DNA of 64,000 nt, from the NCBI RefSeq assembly GCF_026870175.2, contig NZ_CP113977.2:1116001-1180000 (forward strand), given 5' to 3'. This document shows, one piece after another, positions 32,984 to 42,194 of this stretch. A program made the position numbers and the translations under genes. The notes beneath the pieces are model-generated. The model was given only the letters and a program-made list of their open reading frames with translations, ran no database searches and had not been told where the DNA came from. The stretch's first letter is position 1. Every line of letters begins with the position of its first letter. The DNA comes from Flavobacterium aestivum. GTDB lineage: Bacteria > Bacteroidota > Bacteroidia > Flavobacteriales > Flavobacteriaceae.

Positions 32984-34009
32984 TTAAGAATTTTTGTTGT
33001 TAGTATCTAATGGATTACTTGCCATACTGATTTTTTTTCTGTCTTGATCTCTACCCAAAAGAATATTTTTCTCAGTAGCGATTTCTACTTTTTCTAACTT
33101 TTGAGTATAGTTATTTTGATTGATAACCGAATCTTTTTCGAATTCTCTTGGCCCTTCAATAACCCAGTCAGAAACTTCTTTATGGTCAAAACGACATCCG
33201 TTACAGATGAATTCTTCTACTTCATGGTATTCATCTTTACGACCCGTAACACGTTGTATTTCGTTACCAAACATCCAAACGGTTGTTTTACCACAACATT
33301 TGTCGCAATCTCTGTGAGCATTATACGGTTTGTTAAACCAAACTCTTGATTTGAATCGGAAAGTTTTATCAGTTAATGCACCAACTGGACATACATCAAT
33401 CATGTTTCCGGAAAATTCATTGTCAATCGCTTTAGAAATACAAGTCGAAATGTTAGCGTGATCACCACGATCCATAACTCCATGAACTCTATTGTCTGTC
33501 AATTGATCTGCAACTTGTACACATCTTTGACATAAAATACAACGATTCATGTGCAATTGAATATTCGGACCTATATCCTCAGGTTCAAAAGTTCTTTTTT
33601 CTTCTATAAAGCGAGTGGCAGATTTACCGTGTTCAAAGCTTAAGTTTTGTAAGTCACATTCACCAGCCTGATCACAAATAGGGCAATCAAGTGGGTGGTT
33701 GATTAACAAAAATTCAGTTACTGCTTTTCTGGCTTCTTGTACTCTTGGAGATGCTTTACTGGCGATTTCCATTCCGTCTTGACAACCAGTTACACAAGAT
33801 GCCATTAATTTTGGCATAGGTCTTGGGTCGGCATCACTACCTTTGGTTACGTCAACTAAACAACAACGGCATTTTCCACCGCTACCTTTTAGTTTAGAAT
33901 AATAGCACATCGCTGGCGGAACAACTTCTCCACCAATCATACGAGCAGCCTGCAAGATGGTTGTTCCTGCTTCTACTTCAATTTCTTGACCGTCTATGGT
34001 TACTTTCAT
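32984..34009 (-). CDS. nuoG: NADH-quinone oxidoreductase subunit G, short form
   Basis: A 341-residue iron-sulfur subunit. The N-terminal 2Fe-2S motif (CYYSKLKGSGGKCRCC ... C) holds cluster N1b. The His-Cys motif HPLDCPICDQAGECDLQ carries N5, and CILCQRC with a later CPVGA carries N4. Only the first third of canonical NuoG (about 800-900 residues) is present; the molybdopterin-like domain is absent. The open frame ends cleanly three bases before nuoH, so this is a real short version and not a frameshift. I recall similarly short NuoG proteins in Flavobacterium. The 90-bp gap to nuoF holds short tandem repeats. Confidence 0.9.
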   Translation of the reverse strand: MKVTIDGQEIEVEAGTTILQAARMIGGEVVPPAMCYYSKLKGSGGKCRCCLVDVTKGSDADPRPMPKLMASCVTGCQDGMEIASKASPRVQEARKAVTEFLLINHPLDCPICDQAGECDLQNLSFEHGKSATRFIEEKRTFEPEDIGPNIQLHMNRCILCQRCVQVADQLTDNRVHGVMDRGDHANISTCISKAIDNEFSGNMIDVCPVGALTDKTFRFKSRVWFNKPYNAHRDCDKCCGKTTVWMFGNEIQRVTGRKDEYHEVEEFICNGCRFDHKEVSDWVIEGPREFEKDSVINQNNYTQKLEKVEIATEKNILLGRDQDRKKISMASNPLDTNNKNS

Positions 34010-34099
34010 TTATTTAGGCCTTAATGTCGAAAGTCGAAAGTCGAAAGAATATGTCTTTGGCTTTATAACTTTGTGACTTTTTAACTTTTTAACTTTTGA
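34010..34099. repeat. Short tandem repeats between nuoG and nuoF
   Basis: Three GTCGAAA units occur in a row (about 34026-34047), then two copies of an ACTTTTTA unit close to the nuoF stop. Such simple tracts appear elsewhere in the window as intergenic filler. Confidence 0.5.
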
Positions 34100-35467
34100 C
34101 TATACTATTACTTTAGAAACTAAATGCTTTACTTTTTCGAAAGGCTCAGCAACAAAATGGTCTCTATTTTTAATTTTTTCCGGGAAACGGATATGATATT
34201 CAAATTCCTCTCTAAAATGACGAATTGCTGCGGCTACAGGCCAAGCTGCTGCATCACCAAGAGGGCAAATGGTATTTCCTTCTATTTTACTCTGAATACT
34301 CAAAAGTAGCTCAATGTCTTCTTCACGTCCGTGACCATTTTCTATACGGTGTAGTACTTTTTCCATCCAACCCGTACCTTCACGACATGGAGTACATTGA
34401 CCACAACTTTCATGGTGGTAGAAACGAGAGAAATTCCAAGTATTACGAACAATACATGAAGTGTCATTATAAACGATAAATCCTCCGGAACCTAACATAG
34501 ATCCAGTAGTAAAACCACCATCGCTTAAGGATTCGTAAGACATTAAACGGTCTTCACCTGCTGCAGTTTTGTAGATTAAATGTGCTGGTAAAACCGGAAC
34601 AGAACTTCCTCCAGGTATAAAAGCTTTTAATGGTCTGTCAGAGCTCATTCCTCCTAGATATTCATCAGAGTTCATGAATTCATAAACACTTAGTCCTAAT
34701 TCAATTTCATAAACACCAGGATTTTTAATATGTCCTGAAGCCGAAATTAATTTAGTTCCTGTAGATCTTCCAATTCCTATTTTGGCATAGTCAGCACCAG
34801 AGTTGTTTACAATCCATGGCACTGCGGCAATAGTCTCAACGTTATTTACAACTGTTGGATTAGCCCAAAGTCCTGATACGGCTGGAAAAGGTGGTTTAAT
34901 ACGAGGATTACCTCTTTTCCCTTCCAATGATTCGATTAGAGCAGTTTCTTCACCACAGATGTAAGCTCCGGCACCACAATGAACATGTAGTTCTAAATCA
35001 AACCCCGATCCTAATATATTTTTTCCTAAGAAACCAGCTGCTTTAGCTTCAGCAATGGCTCTTTCTAATATTTTAAATACCCACATGTATTCTCCACGAA
35101 TGTAGATATACGAACGGTTGGCACCCAATGCATAACTGGAAGTAATCATACCTTCGATCAATAAGTGAGGAATAAATTCCATCAAGTAACGATCTTTGAA
35201 AGTTCCTGGCTCAGATTCATCAGCGTTGCAAACTAAATGTCTTGGTTTTCCTGATTTTTTATCAATAAAACTCCATTTCATTCCAGCTGGAAATCCTGCT
35301 CCACCACGACCGCGTAAACCAGAAGTTTTAACCTCTTCTACGACCTCGTCCGGAGTTAATGTTTTCAAGGCTTTTTCTACAGATGCATAACCACCGTTTT
35401 GGCGATACACTTCATAAGTTTTAATCCCTGGAATATTTATTTTGTCTAATAATATTTTTTGTGACAT
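34100..35467 (-). CDS. nuoF: NADH-quinone oxidoreductase subunit F
   Basis: A 455-residue NADH-dehydrogenase subunit that binds NADH, FMN and cluster N3. The glycine-rich FMN/NADH site is GLRGRGGAGFPAGMKW. A second motif, HCGAGAYICGEETALIESLEG, follows. The C-terminal cluster motif is SCGQCTPCREGTGW, with a fourth Cys in TICPLGD. The start follows the nuoE stop by one base. The length and motif spacing are standard. Confidence 0.97.
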   Translation of the reverse strand: MSQKILLDKINIPGIKTYEVYRQNGGYASVEKALKTLTPDEVVEEVKTSGLRGRGGAGFPAGMKWSFIDKKSGKPRHLVCNADESEPGTFKDRYLMEFIPHLLIEGMITSSYALGANRSYIYIRGEYMWVFKILERAIAEAKAAGFLGKNILGSGFDLELHVHCGAGAYICGEETALIESLEGKRGNPRIKPPFPAVSGLWANPTVVNNVETIAAVPWIVNNSGADYAKIGIGRSTGTKLISASGHIKNPGVYEIELGLSVYEFMNSDEYLGGMSSDRPLKAFIPGGSSVPVLPAHLIYKTAAGEDRLMSYESLSDGGFTTGSMLGSGGFIVYNDTSCIVRNTWNFSRFYHHESCGQCTPCREGTGWMEKVLHRIENGHGREEDIELLLSIQSKIEGNTICPLGDAAAWPVAAAIRHFREEFEYHIRFPEKIKNRDHFVAEPFEKVKHLVSKVIV

Positions 35468-35468
35468 A

Positions 35469-35999
35469 TTATTTATCGTGTAATATTATTTTATCGTCTT
35501 TACAATCGGTAATCAGCTGGTCAATTTTTTCTTTGGTTAAGTGCTCTTTGTAAAAATCACCCAACTGCATCATTGGAGCATAACCGCAAGCACCCAAACA
35601 TTCAACACCTCTAACCTCAAATAACCCGTCAGCAGTAGGTTCTCCAACTTTTACACCTAATTTATCGCAAGTGTAATCCATTAAATCTTCTACACCGTTT
35701 AGACAACAAGGTGAAGTTTGACAAAATTCAAACATATATTTTCCAATAGGTCTTTGATTGTACATCGTGTAAAACGATACCACTTCATAAACTTCTACAG
35801 GTTTGATTTGTAAAATTTCGGCAACTTTATCCATTAAGTCAATGCTCAACCAATTGTCGTGAGCATCTTGAACTTCATGTAAAACGGGAAGTAACGCTGA
35901 TTTTCTTTTATCTTCTGGATAATGACTAATCAATTCATTGATGCGATTCATCAATGTTTCTGTCATATTTATTTCTTGTTTGTAACGTGTGTGTACCAT
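35469..35999 (-). CDS. nuoE: NADH-quinone oxidoreductase subunit E
   Basis: A 176-residue thioredoxin-like subunit with the 2Fe-2S cluster N1a. The ligands are in the segments FCQTSPCC and CLGACGYAPMM. The frame allows an ATG at 35999 or one 11 codons later (MTETLMNRINEL). I kept the longer form because the first codons (HTRYKQEINM) resemble Flavobacterium relatives I recall. It lies between nuoD (four bases) and nuoF (one base). Confidence 0.95.
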   Translation of the reverse strand: MVHTRYKQEINMTETLMNRINELISHYPEDKRKSALLPVLHEVQDAHDNWLSIDLMDKVAEILQIKPVEVYEVVSFYTMYNQRPIGKYMFEFCQTSPCCLNGVEDLMDYTCDKLGVKVGEPTADGLFEVRGVECLGACGYAPMMQLGDFYKEHLTKEKIDQLITDCKDDKIILHDK

Positions 36000-36002
36000 A
36001 AT

Positions 36003-37241
36003 TTATGCGTCTAATTCTCCAGCAATAACATTTAAACTTGATAAAATAACAATTGCATCCGATAACATAGATCCCTTGATCATATCTGGATATGCCTGAT
36101 AGTAAATAAAGCAAGGTCTTCTAAAATGCAATCTATAAGGAGTACGACTTCCATCGGTTGTTAAATAAAAACCTAATTCACCGTTTCCACCTTCAACCGC
36201 ATGATATATTTCGGCAACTGGAACAGGAACTTCTCCCATTACAATTTTAAAGTGATAGATTAAAGATTCCATCGTGGTGTATACATCTTCTTTTGGAGGA
36301 AGATAGTATTCAGGTACGTCAGCATGGTATTCATTTCCTTCCGGCATTTTTGCCAAGGCTTGCTTGATAATGCTCAAACTTTCCCAAACTTCGGCATTAC
36401 GAACGCAAAAACGATCGTAAGTGTCTCCTGATTTTCCTACTGGAACTACAAAATCAAAATCTTCGTAAGAACTGTATGGGTGAGCAACACGTACGTCATA
36501 ATCAATACCTGCTGCACGAAGGTTTGGTCCTGTAAATCCGTAGGCCATTGCTTTTTCGGCAGAAATTGCACCTACATTAACGGTTCTGTCAATGAAAATT
36601 CTGTTTCTTTCAAATAAGTTTTCAAATTCTTTCCAAGCAACTGGGAAATCTCTTAAAAACACATCTAATTTTCGGAAAGCTTCTGGTGACCAATCTCTTT
36701 CGAAACCACCAAGTCTTCCCATATTTGTTGTTAAACGGGCACCACAAATCTCTTCGTAGATTTCGTAAACTTTCTCTCTAAATTGAAAAACATAAAGGAA
36801 ACCAGTATAAGCTCCAGTGTCTACACCAAGGATTGAATTACAGATTAAGTGGTCGGTAATTCTAGCCAATTCCATTACGATGACTCTTAGATATTGAGCT
36901 CTTTTAGGAACTTCAATACCTAGTAATTTTTCTAATGTCATCCACCATCCCATGTTATTAATAGGAGAGGAACAATAGTTCATTCTATCAGTAAGAGGTG
37001 TGATTTGGTAAAAAGGACGGTTTTCGGCAATTTTCTCGAAAGCTCTGTGAATGTAACCAATAGTTGGTTCTGCCTCAAGAATTTTTTCACCATCCATCAA
37101 CAAGATGTTTTGGAAAATACCGTGCGTAGCGGGATGTGTTGGGCCTAAATTCAGAATTGAAAGCTCGCTTCCGTCTTCATTGTGTTTTTCCTGAATTATT
37201 TTAGCATAGCGATGCTCCGGTGGTAATAATAGTTCTGACAT
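36003..37241 (-). CDS. nuoD: NADH-quinone oxidoreductase subunit D
   Basis: A 412-residue subunit that lines the quinone-binding site. Motifs include [18 protein letters not shown] near the start, the segment [23 protein letters not shown] and the close [16 protein letters not shown]. The conserved His in PTHPATHG and the Tyr region near SRTPYRLH contribute to the quinone site. NuoC and NuoD are separate genes here (32-base gap), unlike the fused CD of E. coli. Confidence 0.97.
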   Translation of the reverse strand: MSELLLPPEHRYAKIIQEKHNEDGSELSILNLGPTHPATHGIFQNILLMDGEKILEAEPTIGYIHRAFEKIAENRPFYQITPLTDRMNYCSSPINNMGWWMTLEKLLGIEVPKRAQYLRVIVMELARITDHLICNSILGVDTGAYTGFLYVFQFREKVYEIYEEICGARLTTNMGRLGGFERDWSPEAFRKLDVFLRDFPVAWKEFENLFERNRIFIDRTVNVGAISAEKAMAYGFTGPNLRAAGIDYDVRVAHPYSSYEDFDFVVPVGKSGDTYDRFCVRNAEVWESLSIIKQALAKMPEGNEYHADVPEYYLPPKEDVYTTMESLIYHFKIVMGEVPVPVAEIYHAVEGGNGELGFYLTTDGSRTPYRLHFRRPCFIYYQAYPDMIKGSMLSDAIVILSSLNVIAGELDA

Positions 37242-37273
37242 TTATTTAATGTGAAAAATTATATATAGTTTTT

Positions 37274-37795
37274 TTAGCAATTTGAAGGTGTTCTTCCAAA
37301 ATACCTGTCGTCTTTGTCTGTTCTTCCGCTGTCTTCCATTGGGAATTCTTTTCGCATTGGAAAAGAAATCATTTCATCCATATTCAAAATACGTTTCAAT
37401 TGAGGATGACCTATGAAATTAATTCCGAAGAAGTCATAAGTCTCTCTCTCCATCCAATTGGCGCACAAGAAAATATTTGAAACTGATTTTATTTCTGGAT
37501 TTGATCCCTTTATAAAAGTTTTGATTCTGATGCGTTTGTTTTCATACCAATTATGCATGTGGTAAACTACTGCAAATTGTCTGTTTTCTTCATTATCTGG
37601 ATAATGAATACCGCACAAATCGGTCAAAAAATGAAAACGTAAAGTGGGATCGTTTTTTAAGAAAAGAATAACTGCCGTAATTTTGTCTGAAGCTACTTCA
37701 AATGAGAAAATGTCTTTATCTTGATTGAAGTGAAAAACATTCTCGCCAAATGTTTCAGTTAATTTTTCTTGAATTTCTATTGTCTCTAAAGCCAT
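37274..37795 (-). CDS. nuoC: NADH-quinone oxidoreductase subunit C
   Basis: A 173-residue, 30-kDa-type subunit of the peripheral arm. The hallmark WMERETYDFFGINFIGHPQLKRIL (in two parts, WMERETYDFFGI and GHPQLKRIL) is intact. The C-terminus PMRKEFPMED is typical. It lies two bases after nuoB and before nuoD. Confidence 0.95.
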   Translation of the reverse strand: MALETIEIQEKLTETFGENVFHFNQDKDIFSFEVASDKITAVILFLKNDPTLRFHFLTDLCGIHYPDNEENRQFAVVYHMHNWYENKRIRIKTFIKGSNPEIKSVSNIFLCANWMERETYDFFGINFIGHPQLKRILNMDEMISFPMRKEFPMEDSGRTDKDDRYFGRTPSNC

Positions 37796-37797
37796 TT

Positions 37798-38346
37798 TTA
37801 TTTGATATTATAAGAGGCTAATAATTCTTGATATTCTGGGGAGCTTCTTCTTCTTACAGATTCATTTTTTACCAATTCCTGTAGTTTCATTACGCCGTCT
37901 ACAATTTGTTCTGGTCTTGGAGGACATCCTGGAACATAAACATCAACTGGAATTACTTTGTCTATACCTTGAAGTACTGAGTAAGTGTCAAATATTCCGC
38001 CAGAACAAGCACAAGCACCAACTGATATTACCCAGCGTGGTTCGGCCATTTGTTCGTATACTTGACGTAATATTGGAGCCATTTTTTTAGAGATAGTTCC
38101 CATAACCATTAGCATATCCGCCTGACGAGGAGAAAAACTTACTCTTTCAGATCCAAAACGGGCTAAGTCATAATGAGAAGCCATTGTTGCCATAAATTCG
38201 ATACCGCAACATGATGTGGCAAACGGTAAAGGCCAAAGTGAATTGGCGCGAGCCAAACCTACTACGTCATCCAGTTTTGTTGCGAAGAAACCTTCACCAA
38301 CAACACCTTCTGGAGGGGCAACCATATTTATTTTAGAATCGCTCAT
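37798..38346 (-). CDS. nuoB: NADH-quinone oxidoreductase subunit B
   Basis: A 182-residue subunit carrying cluster N2, the last cluster before quinone. The adjacent cysteines are in [11 protein letters not shown], with further ligands in [10 protein letters not shown] and [12 protein letters not shown]. The open frame starts [10 protein letters not shown] 195-bp gap to nuoA is unusually long for this operon and is filled by AT-rich repeats. Confidence 0.97.
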   Translation of the reverse strand: MSDSKINMVAPPEGVVGEGFFATKLDDVVGLARANSLWPLPFATSCCGIEFMATMASHYDLARFGSERVSFSPRQADMLMVMGTISKKMAPILRQVYEQMAEPRWVISVGACACSGGIFDTYSVLQGIDKVIPVDVYVPGCPPRPEQIVDGVMKLQELVKNESVRRRSSPEYQELLASYNIK

Positions 38347-38541
38347 TTTAATTTTAGATTGCTGATTTTAGATTTTAGATTCCTGAGAATCGTAAAAACA
38401 AAATCAATATTTTAAACAAAATCAATTTTTTAATTTGAGAGATTATAAGTTTTAAGTTTTTTAGCTTCGAAATCTATCTTTAATGGTTTAATAAGTATGA
38501 TAGAATCTAAAATCTAAAAATTTAAAATCTAAAATCCCTTT
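38347..38541. repeat. AT-rich simple repeats between nuoA and nuoB
   Basis: Several copies of a TTTTAGATT unit and its complement AATCTAAAA lie at both ends (about 38347-38390 and 38502-38537). The transcript could fold the two ends together. A similar tract lies at 49216-49350. No ORF is seen. Confidence 0.5.
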
Positions 38542-38907
38542 TTATTCCCACTCTAACGCTTTCTTTTTGATGATATAGAAAAAACCCACCAAAAGTAATA
38601 GCATAAAGATAATCATTTTTATCATTCCTTCCATTCCTAAGTCCTTGAAATTCACGGCCCAAGGGTATAGAAATATTACTTCGACATCAAAAAGAACAAA
38701 CAGGATGGCTACTAAGAAATACTTTACAGAGAAAGGAATCCTTGCGTTTCCAACTGATTCAATACCACACTCGAAGTTTTTATCTTTAGTTTCTGAAGAC
38801 CTTTTTGGTCCTAATTTTCCAGAAATTATAATCATACTTACAACAAATCCTACAGCGAGTATAAACTGCATTAAAATAGGAATATAATTTAATTGGTCTG
38901 ATTGCAT
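38542..38907 (-). CDS. nuoA: NADH-quinone oxidoreductase subunit A
   Basis: A 121-residue, three-helix membrane subunit. The family signature FECGIESVGNARIPFSVKYFLVAILFVLFDVEVIFLYPWA is intact (key parts: FECGIE, FSVKYFLVA, FDVEVIFLYPWA). It is the first gene of the operon, with a promoter about 30-60 bases upstream. The long gap to nuoB suggests nuoA may be less tightly coupled to the rest. Confidence 0.96.
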   Translation of the reverse strand: MQSDQLNYIPILMQFILAVGFVVSMIIISGKLGPKRSSETKDKNFECGIESVGNARIPFSVKYFLVAILFVLFDVEVIFLYPWAVNFKDLGMEGMIKMIIFMLLLLVGFFYIIKKKALEWE

Positions 38908-38938
38908 AATTGTGTATTTTTTGCTTTGGAATAAGGAG

Positions 38939-38969
38939 CAAAGATAGCTTTCGTGTTATTAAAACACAA
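38939..38969 (-). promoter_or_regulatory. Promoter of the nuo operon
   Basis: On the minus strand, TTG (38967-38969) is followed after 20 bases by TATCTTTG (38939-38946), an exact match to the Bacteroidota -33/-7 pattern. The nuoA start lies 32 bases downstream of the -7 box. Confidence 0.7.
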
Positions 38970-39072
38970 GTTTTGCATCTAATTAAGTTGAATTATCAGC
39001 TAGGTGAAATTCTAATTTTTATTGATTATAAATAAGGAATGTGCAGAGTGTGTTTTGAGGTGAAAGCAAAAA

Positions 39073-39108
39073 AAAAAACGTTTCGATTTATATCGAAACG
39101 TTTTTTAG
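39073..39108 (-). terminator. Terminator of the cold-shock gene
   Basis: A perfect 15-bp stem (AAAAAACGTTTCGAT / ATCGAAACGTTTTTT) with a four-base loop lies 37 bases beyond the stop of the cold-shock gene and separates it from the nuo promoter. Confidence 0.9.
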
Positions 39109-39144
39109 ACGTTTGTGCAAAAAAACAGTAAACTATTTTTATGC

Positions 39145-39339
39145 TTAAAGTACTGCTACTTTAGCAGCTACTTTTCCTTTTCTTCCTTCTTCTTCTTCAT
39201 AGCTAACTCTGTCACCTTCACGTAATTCTTCCGCGCTGATTCCTGATGCATGAACAAAAATGTCTTTTCCTGTTTCTTCGTCTGTAATGAATCCGTAACC
39301 TTTTGATTCATTGAAAAATTTAACTGTACCTGTACGCAT
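39145..39339 (-). CDS. Cold-shock domain protein (RNA chaperone)
   Basis: A 64-residue cold-shock protein that binds single-stranded RNA and DNA. RNP1 is KGYGFI at 13-18 and RNP2 is DIFVHAS at 26-32. The C-terminus continues as in CspA-type proteins, with an acidic run (YEEEEGRKG). A TACATTTG -7 box lies at 39369-39376, giving a leader of about 25 bases, shorter than that of E. coli cspA. It has its own terminator. Confidence 0.93.
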   Translation of the reverse strand: MRTGTVKFFNESKGYGFITDEETGKDIFVHASGISAEELREGDRVSYEEEEGRKGKVAAKVAVL

Positions 39340-39368
39340 TGTAATAGTAATAATAATTTATAATAACA

Positions 39369-39376
39369 CAAATGTA
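39369..39376 (-). promoter_or_regulatory. -7 box of the cold-shock gene
   Basis: TACATTTG on the minus strand fits TAnnTTTG and lies about 30 bases before the start codon. The -33 partner is unclear. Confidence 0.45.
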
Positions 39377-39447
39377 ATCTTTAATACAATACGAAAATCA
39401 TTCTTACATAATTTTTTTGTAAAATTATTGATTTTCAAGGATTTCCC

Positions 39448-41202
39448 TTATATTGTTGTGTTTAATTTAATATGTAATTCCTTTAATTGTAATTCATCAA
39501 TATTTGATGGGGCATCAATCATTACGTCTCTTCCTGAGTTGTTTTTTGGGAAAGCGATAAAATCACGGATGGTTTCTTGCCCTCCTAAAATGGCAACTAA
39601 TCTGTCTAATCCAAAGGCCAAACCTCCGTGTGGTGGTGCACCAAACTGGAAGGCATCCATCAAGAATCCAAATTGTGCTTTGGCTTCGTCCTCGGTAAAT
39701 CCTAAATATTTAAACATCAATTGTTGAGTGGCTTTATCGTGAATACGAATAGAACCTCCACCAATTTCATTACCATTCAAAACCATGTCGTAGGCATTAG
39801 CGCGTACTTTTCCAGGATTGGTTTCAAGTAAATGCATGTCTTCTGGCTTTGGTGAGGTAAATGGGTGGTGCATAGCGTGGTAACGACCGCTTTCTTCATC
39901 AAATTCTAGCAATGGGAAATCAATTACCCATAGAGGTGCGAACTCTGATGGATTTCTTAGTCCTAAGCGTGTGGCTAATTCCATACGTAAGGCACTTAAT
40001 TGTCCTCTTGTTTTATCAGCAGGTCCAGAAAGAACAAAAATCATATCGCCTGGCTTTGCCCCAGTGGTTTTTGCCCAATTGGTTAAATCGTCTTGATCGT
40101 AGAATTTGTCAACTGATGATTTGTACGTTCCATCTTCGTTGCATTTTACATAAACCATTCCGCTGGCTCCTACTTGTGGGCGCTTTACCCAGTCAATTAG
40201 GGCATCTATTTCTTTACGGGTGTAATTTCCTGCACCTGGAACGGCTATCCCAACAACCAATTCGGCTGCATTGAAAACCGGAAATTCTTTGTGCTGTGCA
40301 AATTGGTTCAATTCGCCAAATTCCATTCCGAAACGGATGTCCGGTTTATCATTTCCATAGGTTTTCATCGCATAATCATAAGTGATACGAGGAAATTTAT
40401 CTACTTCGATTCCTTTTAATTCTTTTAGTAAATGGCGTGTCAATCCTTCAAAAACATTCAAAATATCTTCTTGCTCCACAAAAGCCATTTCGCAATCTAT
40501 TTGTGTAAACTCAGGCTGACGGTCTGCACGCAAATCTTCGTCACGGAAACATTTTACGATTTGGAAATATTTATCCATTCCCCCAACCATCAATAATTGT
40601 TTGAAGGTTTGAGGTGATTGTGGCAAAGCATAGAATTGTCCTTCGTTCATACGGGAAGGAACCACAAAATCTCTTGCACCTTCTGGAGTAGATTTTATTA
40701 AATAAGGTGTTTCTACTTCGCAAAAATCAAGATCCGAAAGGTATTTACGCACTTCCATCGCTACTTTGTGACGGAAAAGCAAACTGTTTTTTACTGGATT
40801 TCTTCTAATATCCAAGTAACGGTATTTCATCCGGATGTCTTCACCACCATCAGTTTCATCTTCAATAGTAAACGGTGGGGTTAAAGCCGAATTTAAAATG
40901 TTCAGTTCCAAAACCAAAATTTCAATTTCTCCGGTTGGTATGTTTTTGTTTTTGGCTTCACGCTCAATTACGGTTCCTTTTACTTGAATCACATATTCGC
41001 GACCCAATGTTTTGGCTGCTTCAAAAACTTCTTTTACAGTACGACTTTCGTCAAAAATCAATTGTGTAATTCCATAACGGTCGCGTAAATCTACCCAATT
41101 CATAAATCCTTTATCTCTGGATTTCTGAACCCAACCGGCAAGTGTAACTTCTGTATTGATATGTGAGGCGTTCAATTCGCCGCAATTATGACTTCTGTAC
41201 AT
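39448..41202 (-). CDS. aspS: Aspartyl-tRNA synthetase
   Basis: A 584-residue class II synthetase that charges tRNA-Asp. The N-terminal OB fold (about 1-110) binds the anticodon, with the family start [15 protein letters not shown]. The catalytic domain has motif 2 ([21 protein letters not shown]) and motif 3 ([13 protein letters not shown]). The bacterial GAD insertion occupies about 290-420. The length matches other bacterial AspRS. It is a single gene, with the cold-shock gene 108 bases downstream on the same strand. Confidence 0.97.
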   Translation of the reverse strand: MYRSHNCGELNASHINTEVTLAGWVQKSRDKGFMNWVDLRDRYGITQLIFDESRTVKEVFEAAKTLGREYVIQVKGTVIEREAKNKNIPTGEIEILVLELNILNSALTPPFTIEDETDGGEDIRMKYRYLDIRRNPVKNSLLFRHKVAMEVRKYLSDLDFCEVETPYLIKSTPEGARDFVVPSRMNEGQFYALPQSPQTFKQLLMVGGMDKYFQIVKCFRDEDLRADRQPEFTQIDCEMAFVEQEDILNVFEGLTRHLLKELKGIEVDKFPRITYDYAMKTYGNDKPDIRFGMEFGELNQFAQHKEFPVFNAAELVVGIAVPGAGNYTRKEIDALIDWVKRPQVGASGMVYVKCNEDGTYKSSVDKFYDQDDLTNWAKTTGAKPGDMIFVLSGPADKTRGQLSALRMELATRLGLRNPSEFAPLWVIDFPLLEFDEESGRYHAMHHPFTSPKPEDMHLLETNPGKVRANAYDMVLNGNEIGGGSIRIHDKATQQLMFKYLGFTEDEAKAQFGFLMDAFQFGAPPHGGLAFGLDRLVAILGGQETIRDFIAFPKNNSGRDVMIDAPSNIDELQLKELHIKLNTTI

Positions 41203-41334
41203 GATATAAAATTTAGTTTTTTGCTTTTTTTAGCGAGAGTGCAAATTTAGGACTAATTATGAATTTTATATCAAATTGTATTTATTATTTATTCCATTAG
41301 GGATGGTGTTCTTTTCAAGTTTGTTCTTTCATGT

Positions 41335-41392
41335 CTTTGCGCCTTAGCGACTTTGTGAGCAAAATTTATCGCAAAGCCGCTAAGGCGCAAAG
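41335..41392. repeat. Large inverted repeat (about 23-bp arms)
   Basis: CTTTGCGCCTTAGCGACTTTG on one side and CAAAGCCGCTAAGGCGCAAAG on the other pair with about two mismatches around a 12-base AT-rich centre. It is GC-rich against its surroundings. I recall similar sequences scattered in Flavobacterium genomes. Confidence 0.75.
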
Positions 41393-41439
41393 TATTTGCT
41401 GAGAAATGCAGAGGATTTTTATGTTTGTTGAAAATATTA

Positions 41440-41525
41440 TGCCAGATGTTTTCGCTTGTGTGAAGTGAAAATCCTCTTCTTCCGGGTTCGGAACAAGAGA
41501 TTGTGGTGGATAGCGGGAAGAGTCT
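41440..41525 (-). repeat. Dispersed palindromic repeat, copy 3 (inverted, diverged)
   Basis: Read on the minus strand it gives CTTCCCGCTATCCACCACAA, then a central stem around CTTGTTCCGAACCCGGAAG, then AGAGGATTTTCACTTCAC. These match the flanks of the copies at 20345 and 31823 with more substitutions and no clear end segment. Confidence 0.55.
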
Positions 41526-41749
41526 TTCTGATAATATAGAATGTTATTGCTCCTAACAAATTAAAAAAAAGTGCTATCATTCTTTCAAAATAGCTTTAAA
41601 AAGTGATGTTTTGTAAGTAAAATAATCATTATTTGATTTCCAATGTTAAGCTTTTAGTTGTGTTACGAAATTGTTACCAAAATGTTTTTTTAATGTAAGA
41701 TTTGTTTCTAAATTTGATAAAAAGATGTAAATAATTAAAAACTAACGAT

Positions 41750-42094
41750 ATGAAAAAGCTTGTAATTTTAGTAGCGGTATTATTCTCAGGGGTTGTTTTT
41801 GCACAAGATGCAAAGCCTGTTTTGGAGCCATTTGGCAAAAAAATTAAAGCCACTTATTTTTATGAAAATGGGCAAGTACAACAAGAAGGCTATTTTGAAA
41901 ATGGAAAATTGGTTGGTACTTGGATTTCTTATAATGAAGAAGGAGATAAAACATCTTCGGGAGAATATGTAGACGGGGTAAAAACTGGTAAATGGTTCTT
42001 CTGGAAAGGAAATGGTCTAAGCGAAGTTGATTATTCTAATAACAAGGTTACTAAAGTTAAAAACTGGAGACAAGAGGCACTAGCTACTAAGTAA
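41750..42094 (+). CDS. Exported MORN-repeat (YwqK-like) protein
   Basis: A 114-residue protein with a signal peptide (MKKLVILVAVLFSGVVFAQ). The mature part holds MORN-type repeats: YFYENGQVQQEGYFENGKLVGTW, then EGDKTSSGEYVDGVKTGKWFFW, with the G.W/Y spacing of the family. Such proteins are widespread in Flavobacteria and are often annotated as YwqK-family antitoxin. Here no toxin gene is adjacent, so I would call it an envelope MORN protein of unknown role. A TAAATTTG box lies upstream and a strong terminator downstream. Confidence 0.85.
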   Translation: MKKLVILVAVLFSGVVFAQDAKPVLEPFGKKIKATYFYENGQVQQEGYFENGKLVGTWISYNEEGDKTSSGEYVDGVKTGKWFFWKGNGLSEVDYSNNKVTKVKNWRQEALATK

Positions 42095-42102
42095 TAATTA
42101 TG

Positions 42103-42156
42103 AAAAAAACAGAGAAACCCATTCCGAATTTACGGAATGGGTTTCTCTGTTTTTTG
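42103..42156. terminator. Strong terminator after the MORN gene
   Basis: A perfect 22-bp stem (ACAGAGAAACCCATTCCG / CGGAATGGGTTTCTCTGT and beyond) with A and T flanks begins eight bases past the stop codon. Confidence 0.92.
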
Positions 42157-42194
42157 ACCCTTTTATAGCCATTTTTCCGATGTTATAAATTTGT

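Larger units (their letters stand above)
41203..41749. other. Intergenic region with two repeat elements
   Basis: This 547-base region between divergent aspS and the MORN gene holds the 41335-41392 inverted repeat, an inverted copy of the dispersed palindromic repeat, and the MORN promoter box TAAATTTG (41709-41716). No ORF of interest is seen. Confidence 0.6.

Noticed and set aside
32529..32987. Plus-strand open frame of 152 codons
   Set aside because: It is antisense to nuoH, which has strong family motifs throughout.
34010..34099. CRISPR-like array between nuoG and nuoF
   Set aside because: The GTCGAAA units are only seven bases long and adjacent without spacers, so this is a simple tandem repeat.
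39912..40274. Plus-strand open frame of 120 codons
   Set aside because: It is antisense to aspS and rich in residues produced by reversed synthetase codons.
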